NCBI GenBank assembly: GCA_003228685.1
Contig: QIFC01000078.1
Location: 1-64,000, forward strand
Reading direction: 5' to 3'
From: Chloroflexota bacterium
Lineage (GTDB): Bacteria; Chloroflexota; Dehalococcoidia; DSTF01; RBG-16-68-14
Length of the DNA stretch: 64,000 bases
This document shows, one piece after another, positions 25,746 through 34,721 of the stretch (position 1 is the first letter of the stretch; each line of letters begins with the position of its first letter). The translations under genes and the position numbers were made by a program. A model generated the notes under the pieces. That model searched no databases, was not told the DNA's origin, and saw only the letters and a program-made list of their open reading frames with translations.

Positions 25746-26843
25746 ATGGAGAGTGCATTGGAGCAAAAAGCGCGAACGCTGAAGGGCCTGCTGCTCGCCG
25801 GAGGTAAGGGAACGCGCCTCCGGCCATTCACCTACACCGGCGCCAAACAGCTTGTCGCGCTAGCCAATCGCCCAATCCTCTTCCACGCGATTGACCAGCT
25901 CACAACGTGCGGCATCATGGAGTTGGGCATCGTTGTCGGCGAAACGAAGGATGAAGTGATGGCCGCCGTCGGAGACGGGTCGCAGTTTGGCGCGAAGATC
26001 ACGTTCATCGAGCAGTCGGCTCCTCTTGGGATCGCGCACGCGGTCAAGATCGCCGAGGACTTCATCGGTTCTGATCCCTTTGTTCTCTTCCTCGGCGACA
26101 ACATCTTGAAAGAGGGCATCGGCCGGTACGTCGAGCAGTTCCAGACCGGCTGCCACAACAGCCTCGTCTTGCTGTACCCAGTGGACGAACCCCAAAACTT
26201 CGGCGTCGCTGAACTAGACGGCGACAAGCTGATCCGCGTCGTGGAGAAGCCGCGGAATCCGCCCTCTAACATGGCCGTGATCGGCATCTACTTCTTCGAC
26301 TCCAACGTCTTCGACGCGATCCGCAACGTCAATCCGTCAGCGCGAGGTGAACTGGAAATTACGGACACGATCCAGCGCCTCATAGACGAAGGCTTGGATG
26401 TTCGCGCCGAGGTAATCTCCGGCCGCTGGATCGACACGGGAAAACACGACGACCTGCTCGAGGCGAACCATCTCCTATTGGAAGACCTCGAGCCGGAGCT
26501 AGCCGGGCGCCACGACGAAGCCAGCACGATCCAGGGACGCGTCGTCCTCCAGGAGGGCTCCGAAGTGATCAACAGCCGCATCCAGGGCCCCGCGATCATC
26601 GGCGAGCGGACCCGCGTCATGAACTCCTTCATCGGCCCCTTTACGTCGATCAATCACGACTGCCTGATCGCCGATACGGAGATCAGCGGCAGCGTTGTGT
26701 TGGAACACACAACGATCGAACAAGTCGACGGCCGCATCGAGCACAGCCTCATCGGCCGCAACGTGGAGTTGCGCGGACACCAACACCGCCCGCACGGCTA
26801 CGAACTGATCCTGGGCGATTTCAGCAAGCTCCGCACGCCGTGA
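25746..26843 (+). CDS. rmlA: Glucose-1-phosphate thymidylyltransferase, long (RmlA-long) form
   Basis: About 365 residues. It makes dTDP-glucose from dTTP and glucose-1-phosphate, the entry step to dTDP-deoxysugars. The nucleotidyltransferase domain opens with LLLAGGKGTRLRPFTYTGAKQL; VVEKPRNPPSNMAVIGIYFF and GRWIDTGKHDDLLEANH are further signatures. The C-terminal third (about 255-365) is a left-handed beta-helix (repeats such as GPAIIGERTRVMNSFIGPF), which distinguishes the long form. Start is uncertain: ATG at 25746 chosen; an in-frame TTG at 25758 with GGAG upstream is an alternative. The dehydratase gene follows after ten bases. Confidence 0.88.
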   Translation: MESALEQKARTLKGLLLAGGKGTRLRPFTYTGAKQLVALANRPILFHAIDQLTTCGIMELGIVVGETKDEVMAAVGDGSQFGAKITFIEQSAPLGIAHAVKIAEDFIGSDPFVLFLGDNILKEGIGRYVEQFQTGCHNSLVLLYPVDEPQNFGVAELDGDKLIRVVEKPRNPPSNMAVIGIYFFDSNVFDAIRNVNPSARGELEITDTIQRLIDEGLDVRAEVISGRWIDTGKHDDLLEANHLLLEDLEPELAGRHDEASTIQGRVVLQEGSEVINSRIQGPAIIGERTRVMNSFIGPFTSINHDCLIADTEISGSVVLEHTTIEQVDGRIEHSLIGRNVELRGHQHRPHGYELILGDFSKLRTP

Positions 26844-26853
26844 GGGCCCAGTC

Positions 26854-27894
26854 TTGACCATCCACACGGTTCTCGTCACTGGGGGCGCCGGTTTCATCGG
26901 CAGCAACTTCATCCGTCACCTCCTCGCCAACTACAACTACGACATCATCAACCTCGACAAGTTGACCTACGCGGGCAACCTGGAGAACCTCGCCGATGTC
27001 TCCGGCGACCAGCGCTATCGCTTCGTCCAGGGTGACATCGTGGATGCGGAGGTCGTTGGCGAACTGATGCCACAAGCCGACGCGGTCGTCAGCTTCGCGG
27101 CAGAGAGCCATGTCGACCGCTCCATCGAAGATCCGGGTACGTTCATTCAGACCGACGTCTACGGCACATTCGTGCTCCTGGACGCGGCGCGCCGGTCGAA
27201 CATCGAACGTTTCCTCCACATCTCAACGGACGAAGTCTACGGCCAATCGATCGGAGACCAGCGTTTCAAAGAGGACGATCCGTTCCGGCCCCGCAGCCCA
27301 TACGCCGCCAGCAAGGCGGGCGGAGAACTCCAGGTCCACGCGTTTCGCGAAACGTACGATCTACCGGTTGTCATCGCGCGCCCGGCCAACAACATCGGAC
27401 CGTATCAGTATCCAGAGAAGGCAGTGCCGCTCTTCACCATCAACGCCATCGAAGATGAGCCGCTCCCCGTCTATGGCCAAGGGCTGCAGATACGAGACCG
27501 CCTCTATGTCGACGATCACTGCAAGGCGCTCGACCTCCTGCTGCACGACGGCGAGCTTGGCGAAGCGTACAATATCAGCGCCGATAACGAGCGCAGCAAC
27601 ATCGAAGTCGTCAAAACGATCCTCGCCATGCTGGAAAAGCCAACGAGCCTGATTCGCTTCGTCGAAGACCGCCTGGGCCATGATGAACGCTACAGCATGG
27701 ACGCAACAAAGATCCGCACCCTCGGCTGGTCAACCGACCATGACTTCGATGCGGCGATGGAGAAGACCGTGAACTGGTACCGCGACCACCGCGAGTGGTG
27801 GTCGTCGATTAGGTCCGGCGAGTATCGCGAATACTACGACCGTATGTACGGCCAGCGGTTGGCCGAAGCAAAACCCTACGAAGGAGAAAGCTAG
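26854..27894 (+). CDS. rmlB: dTDP-glucose 4,6-dehydratase
   Basis: 346 residues, an extended SDR. NAD-binding VTGGAGFIGSNF at the N-terminus, the active-site loop STDEVYGQS, catalytic Tyr-x3-Lys in SPYAASKAG, and the substrate block RPANNIGPYQYPEKAVPLF. It converts dTDP-glucose to the 4-keto-6-deoxy sugar, the product of RmlA being its substrate. It begins with TTG at 26854, the only reasonable start before the nucleotide-binding strand. rmlC and rmlD, needed for dTDP-rhamnose, are not in the window. The stop is a CTAG shared with the convergent gene. Confidence 0.9.
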   Translation: MTIHTVLVTGGAGFIGSNFIRHLLANYNYDIINLDKLTYAGNLENLADVSGDQRYRFVQGDIVDAEVVGELMPQADAVVSFAAESHVDRSIEDPGTFIQTDVYGTFVLLDAARRSNIERFLHISTDEVYGQSIGDQRFKEDDPFRPRSPYAASKAGGELQVHAFRETYDLPVVIARPANNIGPYQYPEKAVPLFTINAIEDEPLPVYGQGLQIRDRLYVDDHCKALDLLLHDGELGEAYNISADNERSNIEVVKTILAMLEKPTSLIRFVEDRLGHDERYSMDATKIRTLGWSTDHDFDAAMEKTVNWYRDHREWWSSIRSGEYREYYDRMYGQRLAEAKPYEGES

Positions 27895-28670
27895 CCCAGC
27901 AGACCAGCGCTGGTCTGCAAGATGATCGCAGCGTCGATCGGTCCCACCCGGCCATCATGGTTCGCGTCGGCATTCTCCGGGCACGCGATCTCCGCGAGCA
28001 ACCGTGCCTCGAACTGAAGCACGTGTGCCGCGTCGATCGAATCGACATCCTCGTCGCAGTCCGCATCTCCCGGCGCCTTCTCGGGCTCGGATGCCGGAGG
28101 CTCCGCGGGAGCGTCTGTAGGTGTCGGTGCCACCACCGTCGGCGTCGGTGCCACGGGAGTGGGCGTCGGAGGCGGCGGCTCTTCGCTACATGTCAACGTA
28201 CCTGTCAGGACTGACGCATCGATCGGTTGCGGCTCGCCCAGTGAAGCGTCGGAGAGCACATCGATGCTAACGCCTAACAGGCTGACGCCCGCCTGCTCGC
28301 ACCGGAACGAAATGCCGGCAAGATCAGTATCGCCCATCAGCCCGGCCAGGCTGATGCCGGCGACCCTCACGACGTCCTCCGCGAACGCTTCGTTGCAGAT
28401 GCCACCATGTTCGGCTTCGCATTCGACGACCGAAACCGTGGCCGGGTCATAGCTCACGTCGATCGTCCAGGCGCCGATGCCAGGAGTGCCCACGTCTCTC
28501 GCCGATAGCGTGATGTCTGCCTTCTGACCGGCTCCGGCCTGCGCAGAATCGATTCGCACCGTCCCCTGCGCGGCGCCCGCGAGCGCCGGCAAGAGAGCGC
28601 CACCTGCAACGGCCACTGCGGCCAGCAAGGCGATGAACGCGAATCTCTTCAACATGAGCGTGAACTTCAT
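27891..28670 (-). CDS. Secreted protein with a cohesin-like domain and a dockerin-like repeat pair
   Basis: 259 residues. Signal peptide of about 33 residues. Residues 36-177 resemble a cohesin domain (VRIDSAQAGAGQKADITLSA, then GAWTIDVSYDPATVSVVECE and LAGISFRC). A Pro-Thr-rich linker (PTPTPVAPTPTVVAPTPT) leads to a dockerin type I-like tail: two calcium-loop segments, GDADCDEDVDSIDAAHVLQF and ADANHDGRVGPIDAAIILQT. Cohesin-dockerin pairing builds cellulosomes in clostridia; in other phyla the same domains occur in secreted proteins of unknown role. Having both on one chain could allow self-assembly into chains at the surface. The promoter region holds an inverted repeat. Confidence 0.75.
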   Translation of the reverse strand: MKFTLMLKRFAFIALLAAVAVAGGALLPALAGAAQGTVRIDSAQAGAGQKADITLSARDVGTPGIGAWTIDVSYDPATVSVVECEAEHGGICNEAFAEDVVRVAGISLAGLMGDTDLAGISFRCEQAGVSLLGVSIDVLSDASLGEPQPIDASVLTGTLTCSEEPPPPTPTPVAPTPTVVAPTPTDAPAEPPASEPEKAPGDADCDEDVDSIDAAHVLQFEARLLAEIACPENADANHDGRVGPIDAAIILQTSAGLLG

Positions 28671-28672
28671 CT

Positions 28673-28693
28673 GATACCCCTATATGGAGTATC
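28673..28693. promoter_or_regulatory. Inverted repeat overlapping the start region of the cohesin/dockerin gene
   Basis: GATACCCC (28673-28680) and GGAGTATC (28686-28693) match in seven of eight positions around TATAT. It ends three bases before the ATG (28670, reverse strand) and covers the ribosome-binding region, so it may be an operator or a translation-blocking hairpin. Confidence 0.4.
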
Positions 28694-28758
28694 GGCAGGA
28701 GTGCGCAGATGCGAACTAGGGGGCTGCGCGTAAGCGCCGGATAGCCTAACATAGCTCT

Positions 28759-29676
28759 GTGAGCAGATTGCCATCTGTTGGGATCATTACCGTAAACTAC
28801 AATAGCGCCGGCTTCATCGGCGAATTCATCGACTCCATTCAGAAGCTCGATTATCCAAATTCACGCCTCATTGTTGTCGACGCCGCATCGACCGATGGCT
28901 CTCGTGAGGAGATCGCCAGGCGCCTGCCGGATGCGCATCTAATTTCCTGCAATGAGAACGTCGGCACCGCCCGCGGCAACAACATGGGCATCCAGTACTG
29001 CCGCGAGCAAGGCATCGACTACGCGCTTGTCCTCAACAACGACACCACGCACGAGCCGGACTTCATGACCACGTTGATGAAGACGGCCGACGAGCGGACC
29101 ATGACTGTGCCGCGTATTCTCTACTCCAGGGACCGCAGCCTCATCAGTACGCACGCCGGCGACTTCGATTGGTTCCTAGGCCTGTTCCGCAACACCTACA
29201 ACGCCAAGCCTGACGGCCCGGAGACCCAGCAACGCCGCGACGTCCAGACGGCAAGCTTCTGCTGTATCCTCGCCCCGATTTCCGTGTTCGACGAGATCGG
29301 GCCGCTGGACGAGCGCTTCTTCATGTACTACGAGGAGACCGACTTCCTCCGCAAGGCGCTCGACAAAGGGTACCGCTTAGTCTACGAGCCGGAGGCTGTC
29401 ATCTACCACGATGAGAGCGGGTCGAGCGGCGGCGGCTGGATGACGCCGTTCAAGCAGTACTACGCCAGCCGTAACCGCATGTACCTGGTACGCAAGCACG
29501 CCCAGTCCAGAGTGCGGTATGCGCTCTTCACCATCTACTTCTGGGCGGCGCGTATGGTCTCGGCGCCTCGCTATCTGCTACCCCGCCAGCGTGCGCTCTT
29601 CAAAGCCCAGCTACTCGGCATGCTCCATTACTACCAGGGACGCATGGGACGCACCCTCGAGGTGCACGACTTCTAG
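28759..29676 (+). CDS. GT2 family glycosyltransferase (rhamnosyltransferase-like)
   Basis: 305 residues, GT-A fold. N-terminal GIITVNYNSAGFIGEFI, a DAASTDGS block, the metal-binding LVLNNDT, and FFMYYEETDFLRKALDKGY downstream, the arrangement of WcaA/RfbN-type transferases. A hydrophobic C-terminal segment may associate with the membrane. Starts with GTG at 28759; a -10-like TAACAT at 28747-28752 sits six bases upstream, so it may be translated from a leaderless mRNA. Next to rmlA-rmlB, it plausibly uses a dTDP-deoxysugar. Confidence 0.83.
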   Translation: MSRLPSVGIITVNYNSAGFIGEFIDSIQKLDYPNSRLIVVDAASTDGSREEIARRLPDAHLISCNENVGTARGNNMGIQYCREQGIDYALVLNNDTTHEPDFMTTLMKTADERTMTVPRILYSRDRSLISTHAGDFDWFLGLFRNTYNAKPDGPETQQRRDVQTASFCCILAPISVFDEIGPLDERFFMYYEETDFLRKALDKGYRLVYEPEAVIYHDESGSSGGGWMTPFKQYYASRNRMYLVRKHAQSRVRYALFTIYFWAARMVSAPRYLLPRQRALFKAQLLGMLHYYQGRMGRTLEVHDF

Positions 29677-29690
29677 CCGAACATCCCCTC

Positions 29691-30806
29691 ATGCGCATCG
29701 CCATCGATGGCTCCGCCATCCCGAAGCAGATGGCCGGAGCAGGCGTCTACACATTTCAGCTTGTGCGCGCGCTCGCCCAAATCGAAACCGAGCACGAATT
29801 CGTCGTGTTCGCGAGAGACCGGCTCTTCGACGACCTAGACGGCAAACTGGAGATCGTTCCCACCGGACGTAAGCATCCGGCGCTGCGCTTAGCCTGGGAA
29901 CAAGCTGCCTTGCCGTTCCTCCTCCGCCGGCACCAGATCGACCTCCTCCATTCTCCCCATCACCACGCACCCGTCGTGGTCAGCCCCGGCATACGGCGGG
30001 TCGTCACCTTCAACGACGTCACGTTCTTGCTTCTTCCGGATCGCTATCCGCGGGTCCGGCGCCACTACATGGCGGCCGTCACGCGCGCCGCCGCCCGCGT
30101 CGTGGACGCCGTCATCACACCCTCAGACGCCGTGACGAACGACGTTGTGAGAACGCTCAGCCTGCGGCCGGAAGTCGTCACGACCGTTCCTGATGCCGCA
30201 GGTCCGCAGTACGCTCCGAGCGCAGACTCCGATGTCGCCCGAGTCCGAAGCGAGCACGGCCTTTCCGGCCCCTACATCCTCAGTGTCGGGAGCCAGGAAC
30301 CCGGCAAGAACCGCACGCGTCTGATCCAGGCGTTCGAGCGAATCCAGAAACGCCACGCCGGCGTCCAGCTCGTGGTGGTTGGCCAGCCCGCGTGGAACTA
30401 CGAGAGCGACGCGAACCTGGTCCGCAACTTAGGCCTTCAACAATGCGTCCGATTCCTCGGCTACGTACCGGACGGCGACCTGCCAGCGCTCTATACCGGA
30501 GCGGTGCTCTCGGCGTTCCCATCGCTCTACGAGGGCTTCGGCCTGCCGGTCTTGGAATCGATGGCGTGCGGTACGCCGGTTCTGACCAGCAATGTAGGCG
30601 CGACCGCGGAGGTGGCCGGCGACGCGGCCGTTCTCGTTGACCCCTACGACGTAGACGCAATCACCGACGCCATCGCCCGCCTGCTGGAGGAAGAAGAGCT
30701 GCGAGTACGGCTGCGTGCGCTTGGACTTGAGCGGGCCAGCCAGTTCTCTTGGCACCGTACCGCGCAAGAGACGTTGGCGGTGTACGAACGGCTGCTCGCC
30801 TCCTGA
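29691..30806 (+). CDS. GT4 family glycosyltransferase
   Basis: 371 residues. MRIAIDGSAIPKQMAGAGVY at the N-terminus, SPHHHAPVV and TPSDAVTNDV in the acceptor half, then SVGSQEPGKNRTRLIQAF and PSLYEGFGLPVLESMACGTP in the donor half. This is a mannosyltransferase/MtfB-like GT4 form, clearly different from the four array paralogues at 11056-17788, which carry the SGGQG start. Separated by 14 bases from the GT2 gene before it, so one operon. Confidence 0.87.
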   Translation: MRIAIDGSAIPKQMAGAGVYTFQLVRALAQIETEHEFVVFARDRLFDDLDGKLEIVPTGRKHPALRLAWEQAALPFLLRRHQIDLLHSPHHHAPVVVSPGIRRVVTFNDVTFLLLPDRYPRVRRHYMAAVTRAAARVVDAVITPSDAVTNDVVRTLSLRPEVVTTVPDAAGPQYAPSADSDVARVRSEHGLSGPYILSVGSQEPGKNRTRLIQAFERIQKRHAGVQLVVVGQPAWNYESDANLVRNLGLQQCVRFLGYVPDGDLPALYTGAVLSAFPSLYEGFGLPVLESMACGTPVLTSNVGATAEVAGDAAVLVDPYDVDAITDAIARLLEEEELRVRLRALGLERASQFSWHRTAQETLAVYERLLAS

Positions 30807-30824
30807 TCGACATCGTGGCGTCTT

Positions 30825-31709
30825 GTGTTAGCCTTCTCTGACGTGGATACCTCAATCGTCATCGTCAGCTTTAACGGGCGTGAATTGCTCCAGCGCTGTC
30901 TATCGTCCGTGTTCGAGCACACCACCGGCATCGAGTTTGAAGTCATCGTCGTGGACAATGCGTCCGAGGACGGAACACCGGAGATGGTGCTGGCGGAGTT
31001 TCCGAAGGCCACGCTGATTCGCAGGTCCTCCAACGCTGGCTTCGCATACGCCGTGAATGAAGGCGTAGCGGTCTCTCGCGGCTCTCACATCTTCCTGCTC
31101 AACCCCGACGCCGAGTTTACGGGCAACGGGATGCCTACGATGATCGAATATCTCGCCAGCAACCCTGACATCGCCGTGCTGGCCCCCAAGATTCTGGACC
31201 CTGACGGCTCGCTTCAGCTCTCCTGCCGGGCATTCCCCGGCTTCAGCACGGCGCTGTTCAATCGCTATTCCATCTTCACCCGCCTCTTCGGTCGCAATCG
31301 CTTCTCGCAGCGCTACCTCATGACAGACTTCGACCACACCCAAATTGCGGACGTCGATTGGGCATCCGCGGCATGCTGGCTGTTGCCAAAGCGCGCGATC
31401 GAAAAGATCGGCCCGCTGGACGAAGGCTACTTTTGGACGATCGAGGACGTCGACTATTGCCAGCGCGTCCACCGCGCCGGCATGCGCGTCGTCTACTTCC
31501 CCTCAGTCGAAGTCTTGCATCACATCGGCGCCAGCTCTAAATCGGCCCCCAGTAGAGCGATTACCGCGCGTCATCGCGGCATGTGGCGCTACTATCGGGC
31601 CTACCTAAGGCCAGAGAACATACTCGCCCGGGTCATCATGGATGCGACTGTTTGGATTGGGATTCAGACGCGGCGATACTGGAGTCTCATCGCCCGCCGT
31701 AGGAGCTAG
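30825..31709 (+). CDS. GT2 family glycosyltransferase (WcaE/rhamnosyltransferase-like)
   Basis: 294 residues from GTG at 30825; a second in-frame GTG at 30843 would shorten it by six residues and places the first strand TSIVIVSFNGRE nearer the start. VVDNASEDGTPEM, SNAGFAYAVNEG and FLLNPDAEF form the nucleotide-sugar site, and GYFWTIEDVDYCQRVHRAG the catalytic ED-x-D block. It follows the GT4 gene closely. Its stop is a CTAG shared with the convergent WecA-like gene. Confidence 0.84.
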   Translation: MLAFSDVDTSIVIVSFNGRELLQRCLSSVFEHTTGIEFEVIVVDNASEDGTPEMVLAEFPKATLIRRSSNAGFAYAVNEGVAVSRGSHIFLLNPDAEFTGNGMPTMIEYLASNPDIAVLAPKILDPDGSLQLSCRAFPGFSTALFNRYSIFTRLFGRNRFSQRYLMTDFDHTQIADVDWASAACWLLPKRAIEKIGPLDEGYFWTIEDVDYCQRVHRAGMRVVYFPSVEVLHHIGASSKSAPSRAITARHRGMWRYYRAYLRPENILARVIMDATVWIGIQTRRYWSLIARRRS

Positions 31710-32818
31710 CTCTCGGCAGGGTTGTCGACCCAGCGCAGGCGGCGCCTCAACCACACCAAGCTGGCGCTGTTCCAGAGCGTCAGGACGTACCCCAACCTGG
31801 TGAGGATGAACATGATCATGAGCAGCGTGGAGCCGGCCACCGCCACCTCCAGCGGGAACACGTGCACATAGTGGAGAAGGATGGCGCCCGCCGCGAAGAG
31901 CGCCGACATGCCATAGATCACAAGTAGCAGTCCTCGCGGCCCGAAGCCCGCGTCCTCCAGCCGGTGGTGGATATGCTCCTGGTCCCCCATCAACGGGTGG
32001 CGATGATCCGCGATCCGGCGCACGAACGCCAACCCCGCGTCGAGGATCGGGAAGCCCAACGCGAACACCGGCACGGCCACGAACACGACGTCCTCGATAC
32101 CCGTCGCCGCGCGAATCGAGAGCGCTCCCAGAATGAAGCCCAGGAGGTACGCTCCAGAATCGCCCAGGTATACCGACGCAGGCGGCAGGTTGAAAACCAG
32201 CATGCCCAGCCCGCCCCCGGCCAGCGCGACGAGCAGCAACGCGACGGTAGGATGGTTAGCGTTCGCGGCCACCTGCGCGAGCGTGACCGCCGCGAGGATT
32301 GCGACGCCCAGCGCCACCCCGTCTCGCCCATCGATCAGGTTGATCGCGTTCGTGAAGAAGATGATCCAGAGCACCGTCAGCACGGGCGCGAAGAACCCCA
32401 AGCTCAGTTCCGGCCCCCACGGCAGGCCAATTTCGTCCAACTGGTAGCCGGCCGCGTAGACGGCTGCCGCAGCCGCGATCTGGACGGCCAGCTTCGGCTG
32501 CCAGGCTAGAAGCTTCAGGTCGTCCAGAAAGCCGATCGCGAAGATCAGCATGCCGGCCCCAAGAAACGCTAAGAACTCACCAGACTTAGGCGTGAAGAAG
32601 CTATTTGCCTCGTCTGAGATTGCAGAAGCTACGAACGGCGTGATCGCGAAGGCGAGTAGGATCGCCAGTCCGCCCCAGCGGGGACGCTCATCAGCTCCTC
32701 TGGCCTGTTGGAAGATGCCAGCGAGCCGCTCCGTGCGAGACGCCGCCATCAGGATCAACGTCGCGACTAGACCGATGCCGACGGCCAGCGCAAGCGTGAT
32801 CAGATAAACGTCCAGCAT
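31706..32818 (-). CDS. MraY/WecA-family undecaprenyl-phosphate glycosyl-1-phosphate transferase
   Basis: 370 residues with about eleven helices. Family motifs: GFLDDLKLL (Asp-Asp, metal binding), NAINLIDGRDGVA, and EHIHHRLEDAGFG, the HxHH loop of the WecA/TagO branch rather than MraY. It would attach a sugar-phosphate (usually GlcNAc-1-P) to undecaprenyl phosphate, starting polysaccharide or teichoic-acid-like synthesis, and so fits the surrounding glycosyltransferases. The ATG at 32818 has a GAGGGG stretch about ten bases upstream. The 3' end overlaps the neighbouring gene by four bases. Confidence 0.87.
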   Translation of the reverse strand: MLDVYLITLALAVGIGLVATLILMAASRTERLAGIFQQARGADERPRWGGLAILLAFAITPFVASAISDEANSFFTPKSGEFLAFLGAGMLIFAIGFLDDLKLLAWQPKLAVQIAAAAAVYAAGYQLDEIGLPWGPELSLGFFAPVLTVLWIIFFTNAINLIDGRDGVALGVAILAAVTLAQVAANANHPTVALLLVALAGGGLGMLVFNLPPASVYLGDSGAYLLGFILGALSIRAATGIEDVVFVAVPVFALGFPILDAGLAFVRRIADHRHPLMGDQEHIHHRLEDAGFGPRGLLLVIYGMSALFAAGAILLHYVHVFPLEVAVAGSTLLMIMFILTRLGYVLTLWNSASLVWLRRRLRWVDNPAES

Positions 32819-32876
32819 TCTCTTATGTCCCCTCTATTGGGGCCAAGTGTACCACGCCAAATTCCGCACCAGCTAC

Positions 32877-32905
32877 TTGTCGCCCTCCCATTGCCGGACT
32901 ACACT
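32877..32905 (+). promoter_or_regulatory. Candidate promoter giving a nearly leaderless transcript
   Basis: TTGTCG (32877-32882), 17-base spacer and TACACT (32900-32905); the ATG at 32914 lies only eight bases after the -10 box, so transcription would begin at or next to the start codon. Confidence 0.5.
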
Positions 32906-32913
32906 CAATTGTA

Positions 32914-33384
32914 ATGGCTCGCATACTAGTTGCACTCGCAATCATGCTGTTCGCCGGGATCGCCTGCAATCTGAGCGACGACGGGCCCGAAGGTACGGCT
33001 GTCTCTGATAACGGTTCCAATGGGCCGTCCGTAACACCAGTCTCGCGGCCTCCATCCGTACCGGCCGGCGCCCAGGAGGTGGAAGAGGACACACTGCTGG
33101 GCGAGATTGAGCGCCGCGCGAACCAACCCCCAAATGGCATAAAGACGCGGGCGCTCCTCACCGCCGCCTGCCAGGATGAGGTGATGGTGCTCTGGACAGA
33201 CGCTGAGAGCATTCACGCCGCACTGCCCTGCGACCGCTTCTGGAACGATGAGACGGTGCGCGCCTTCTCCAGCCAGGAGGTCGCCATCAAGCTCACGGTC
33301 GACTCCACTCGCTTCCAGATCTTCGTCGAGACGCTCGCCGGCGGCCAGGCCGAGTTCACGGTGGGCGGCATCTGGGTTGAATGA
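32914..33384 (+). CDS. Small lipoprotein of unknown function
   Basis: 156 residues. A signal peptide with a lipobox (LFAGIAC, Cys18) predicts lipid anchoring. The mature part begins with a low-complexity Ser/Asn/Thr stretch, followed by a small domain with two further Cys (ALLTAACQDEVMVLW and ALPCDRFW) that may form a disulfide. No homologue recognised. The stop overlaps the probable TTG start of the HAD gene, suggesting coupling. Confidence 0.65.
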   Translation: MARILVALAIMLFAGIACNLSDDGPEGTAVSDNGSNGPSVTPVSRPPSVPAGAQEVEEDTLLGEIERRANQPPNGIKTRALLTAACQDEVMVLWTDAESIHAALPCDRFWNDETVRAFSSQEVAIKLTVDSTRFQIFVETLAGGQAEFTVGGIWVE

Positions 33385-34147
33385 CCGCCCCGTACCAATT
33401 CGCGCCGTCATTTTCGATCTCGGCCACACCGTCTGGGACTTCGCGCCCCGGGAAGACGCCTACAGACTCAACATCCTGCGCATGCACGAACGGCTGCTGG
33501 CATGGGACGGCGGCGACGTTCCGGCGCCAAAGCTGCTTGGCGACATCCTGGGCAAGGCCATCGCAAGATGGATGAGCGTCTGGGATTCTGACGTGCTCGA
33601 GCAAGCCACCAGCGATGTGCTCGTCTCGGAAGCGCTCGCGGACGCCGGTCTCTCCCCTCCGCCGGACGTCATCTCTGACATCACGGCCATTCTCTTCGGC
33701 CGGGAAGTCGACATGCCCGTCGTTGCGCCGGACACCATCGCCACGTTCGACGCGTTCCATAGCGATGGCATCGCCATGGGCTGCGTCAGCAACACCATCC
33801 TCCTCGAAGAAGGCATCACAGATGCCCTGATGCGCCTGGGCCTGCTCCGCTACTTCCGCTCCGTCGTTGCCTCCAGCTCCATGGGCTACAAGAAGCCTCA
33901 TGCGTCGCTCTTCCAGCGCGCCCTTGACGAACTCGACATCCAAGCGGAGGAAGCCCTCTTCGTCGGCGACCGCATCGTCGATGACGTCAGCGGCGCCCAG
34001 GCCGTGGGCATGCGCGCCGTCCTCACGCACCAGTTCCGTCAGGAGCCACTCGACGGCGCCAACGTCGAACCGAATGCCGTGATCGGGCGTCTAGCGGAGC
34101 TACCGGCCGCCATCGCGGCGATCGAGAGTGGCGCTTCCTATCCCTAG
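33377..34147 (+). CDS. HAD-superfamily hydrolase
   Basis: 256 residues. Motif I VIFDLGHT holds the nucleophile Asp; its +2 residue is Gly, as in many FDLGGTL-type members, rather than Asp. Motif II is around CVSNT, motif III Lys in YKKPHASLF and motif IV GDRIVDDVSGA. The best start is TTG at 33377, overlapping the previous stop; a longer in-frame extension to 33248 runs entirely inside the lipoprotein gene and is not credible. Probably a small-molecule phosphatase; substrate unknown. Confidence 0.8.
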   Translation: MNDRPVPIRAVIFDLGHTVWDFAPREDAYRLNILRMHERLLAWDGGDVPAPKLLGDILGKAIARWMSVWDSDVLEQATSDVLVSEALADAGLSPPPDVISDITAILFGREVDMPVVAPDTIATFDAFHSDGIAMGCVSNTILLEEGITDALMRLGLLRYFRSVVASSSMGYKKPHASLFQRALDELDIQAEEALFVGDRIVDDVSGAQAVGMRAVLTHQFRQEPLDGANVEPNAVIGRLAELPAAIAAIESGASYP

Positions 34148-34192
34148 CGCGATGAGCTATGATCCGTCCCTATCGTAAGAGAGAGGATCACC

Positions 34193-34669
34193 ATGCCAAC
34201 CACGCTAGAAGAAGGACAGCCCGCGCCAGACGTCGGCGCCCAGACCGATAAGGGCGAGACCGTCAGCCTCACGGACTTCCCAGGCAAACGAGTCGTCGTC
34301 TACTTCTATCCGAAGGACGACACGCCCGGCTGCACGATCGAGGCCTGCGACTTCCGCGACAACATCGCCGCGATCGAAGCTGAGGACGCCGTCGTCCTCG
34401 GTGTCAGCCTGGACGACGTCGCTTCGCACGAGCAGTTCCGCGACAAGTTCGAACTGCCGTTCACACTCCTGGCCGACACCGACCACGCGTTCTCAGACGC
34501 GTTTGGCGTCTACGGCAAGCAGAAGTTCAAGGACTTCGAGTACATGGGCGTCGCCCGCGCGACGTTCATCATCGGCAAGGACGGCAAGGTCGCGAAAGTC
34601 TGGCCCAAGGTCGACCCGAACGGCCACGGCGAAGATGTTCTCGCCTGGCTGCGCGACAACAAGAGCTGA
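34193..34669 (+). CDS. bcp: Thioredoxin-dependent thiol peroxidase (peroxiredoxin Q / Bcp)
   Basis: 158 residues. The motif TPGCTIEACDFRDN contains the peroxidatic Cys and, five residues later, the resolving Cys, as in atypical two-Cys PrxQ proteins. It reduces hydrogen peroxide and organic peroxides in the cytoplasm using thioredoxin. Ribosome site GAGAGG precedes the ATG; TATGAT at 34158-34163 is a possible -10 box. A weak hairpin and a T-rich stretch follow. Confidence 0.93.
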   Translation: MPTTLEEGQPAPDVGAQTDKGETVSLTDFPGKRVVVYFYPKDDTPGCTIEACDFRDNIAAIEAEDAVVLGVSLDDVASHEQFRDKFELPFTLLADTDHAFSDAFGVYGKQKFKDFEYMGVARATFIIGKDGKVAKVWPKVDPNGHGEDVLAWLRDNKS

Positions 34670-34693
34670 TTCGCGAACGGAATGCGTGAAGAG

Positions 34694-34721
34694 GCAGGCT
34701 CAGATAGCCTAGCTTCTTCTA
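34694..34721. terminator. Weak hairpin with T-rich tail between convergent genes
   Basis: GCAGGCT (34694-34700) pairs with AGCCT-A-GC (34706-34713, one bulged base) around CAGAT, followed by TTCTTCTATTT on the plus strand, 25 bases after the bcp stop. Confidence 0.45.

Noticed and set aside
33248-33376. N-terminal extension of the HAD hydrolase
   Set aside because: It would lie inside the lipoprotein gene in another frame, is Ser/Arg-rich and unlike any HAD N-terminus.
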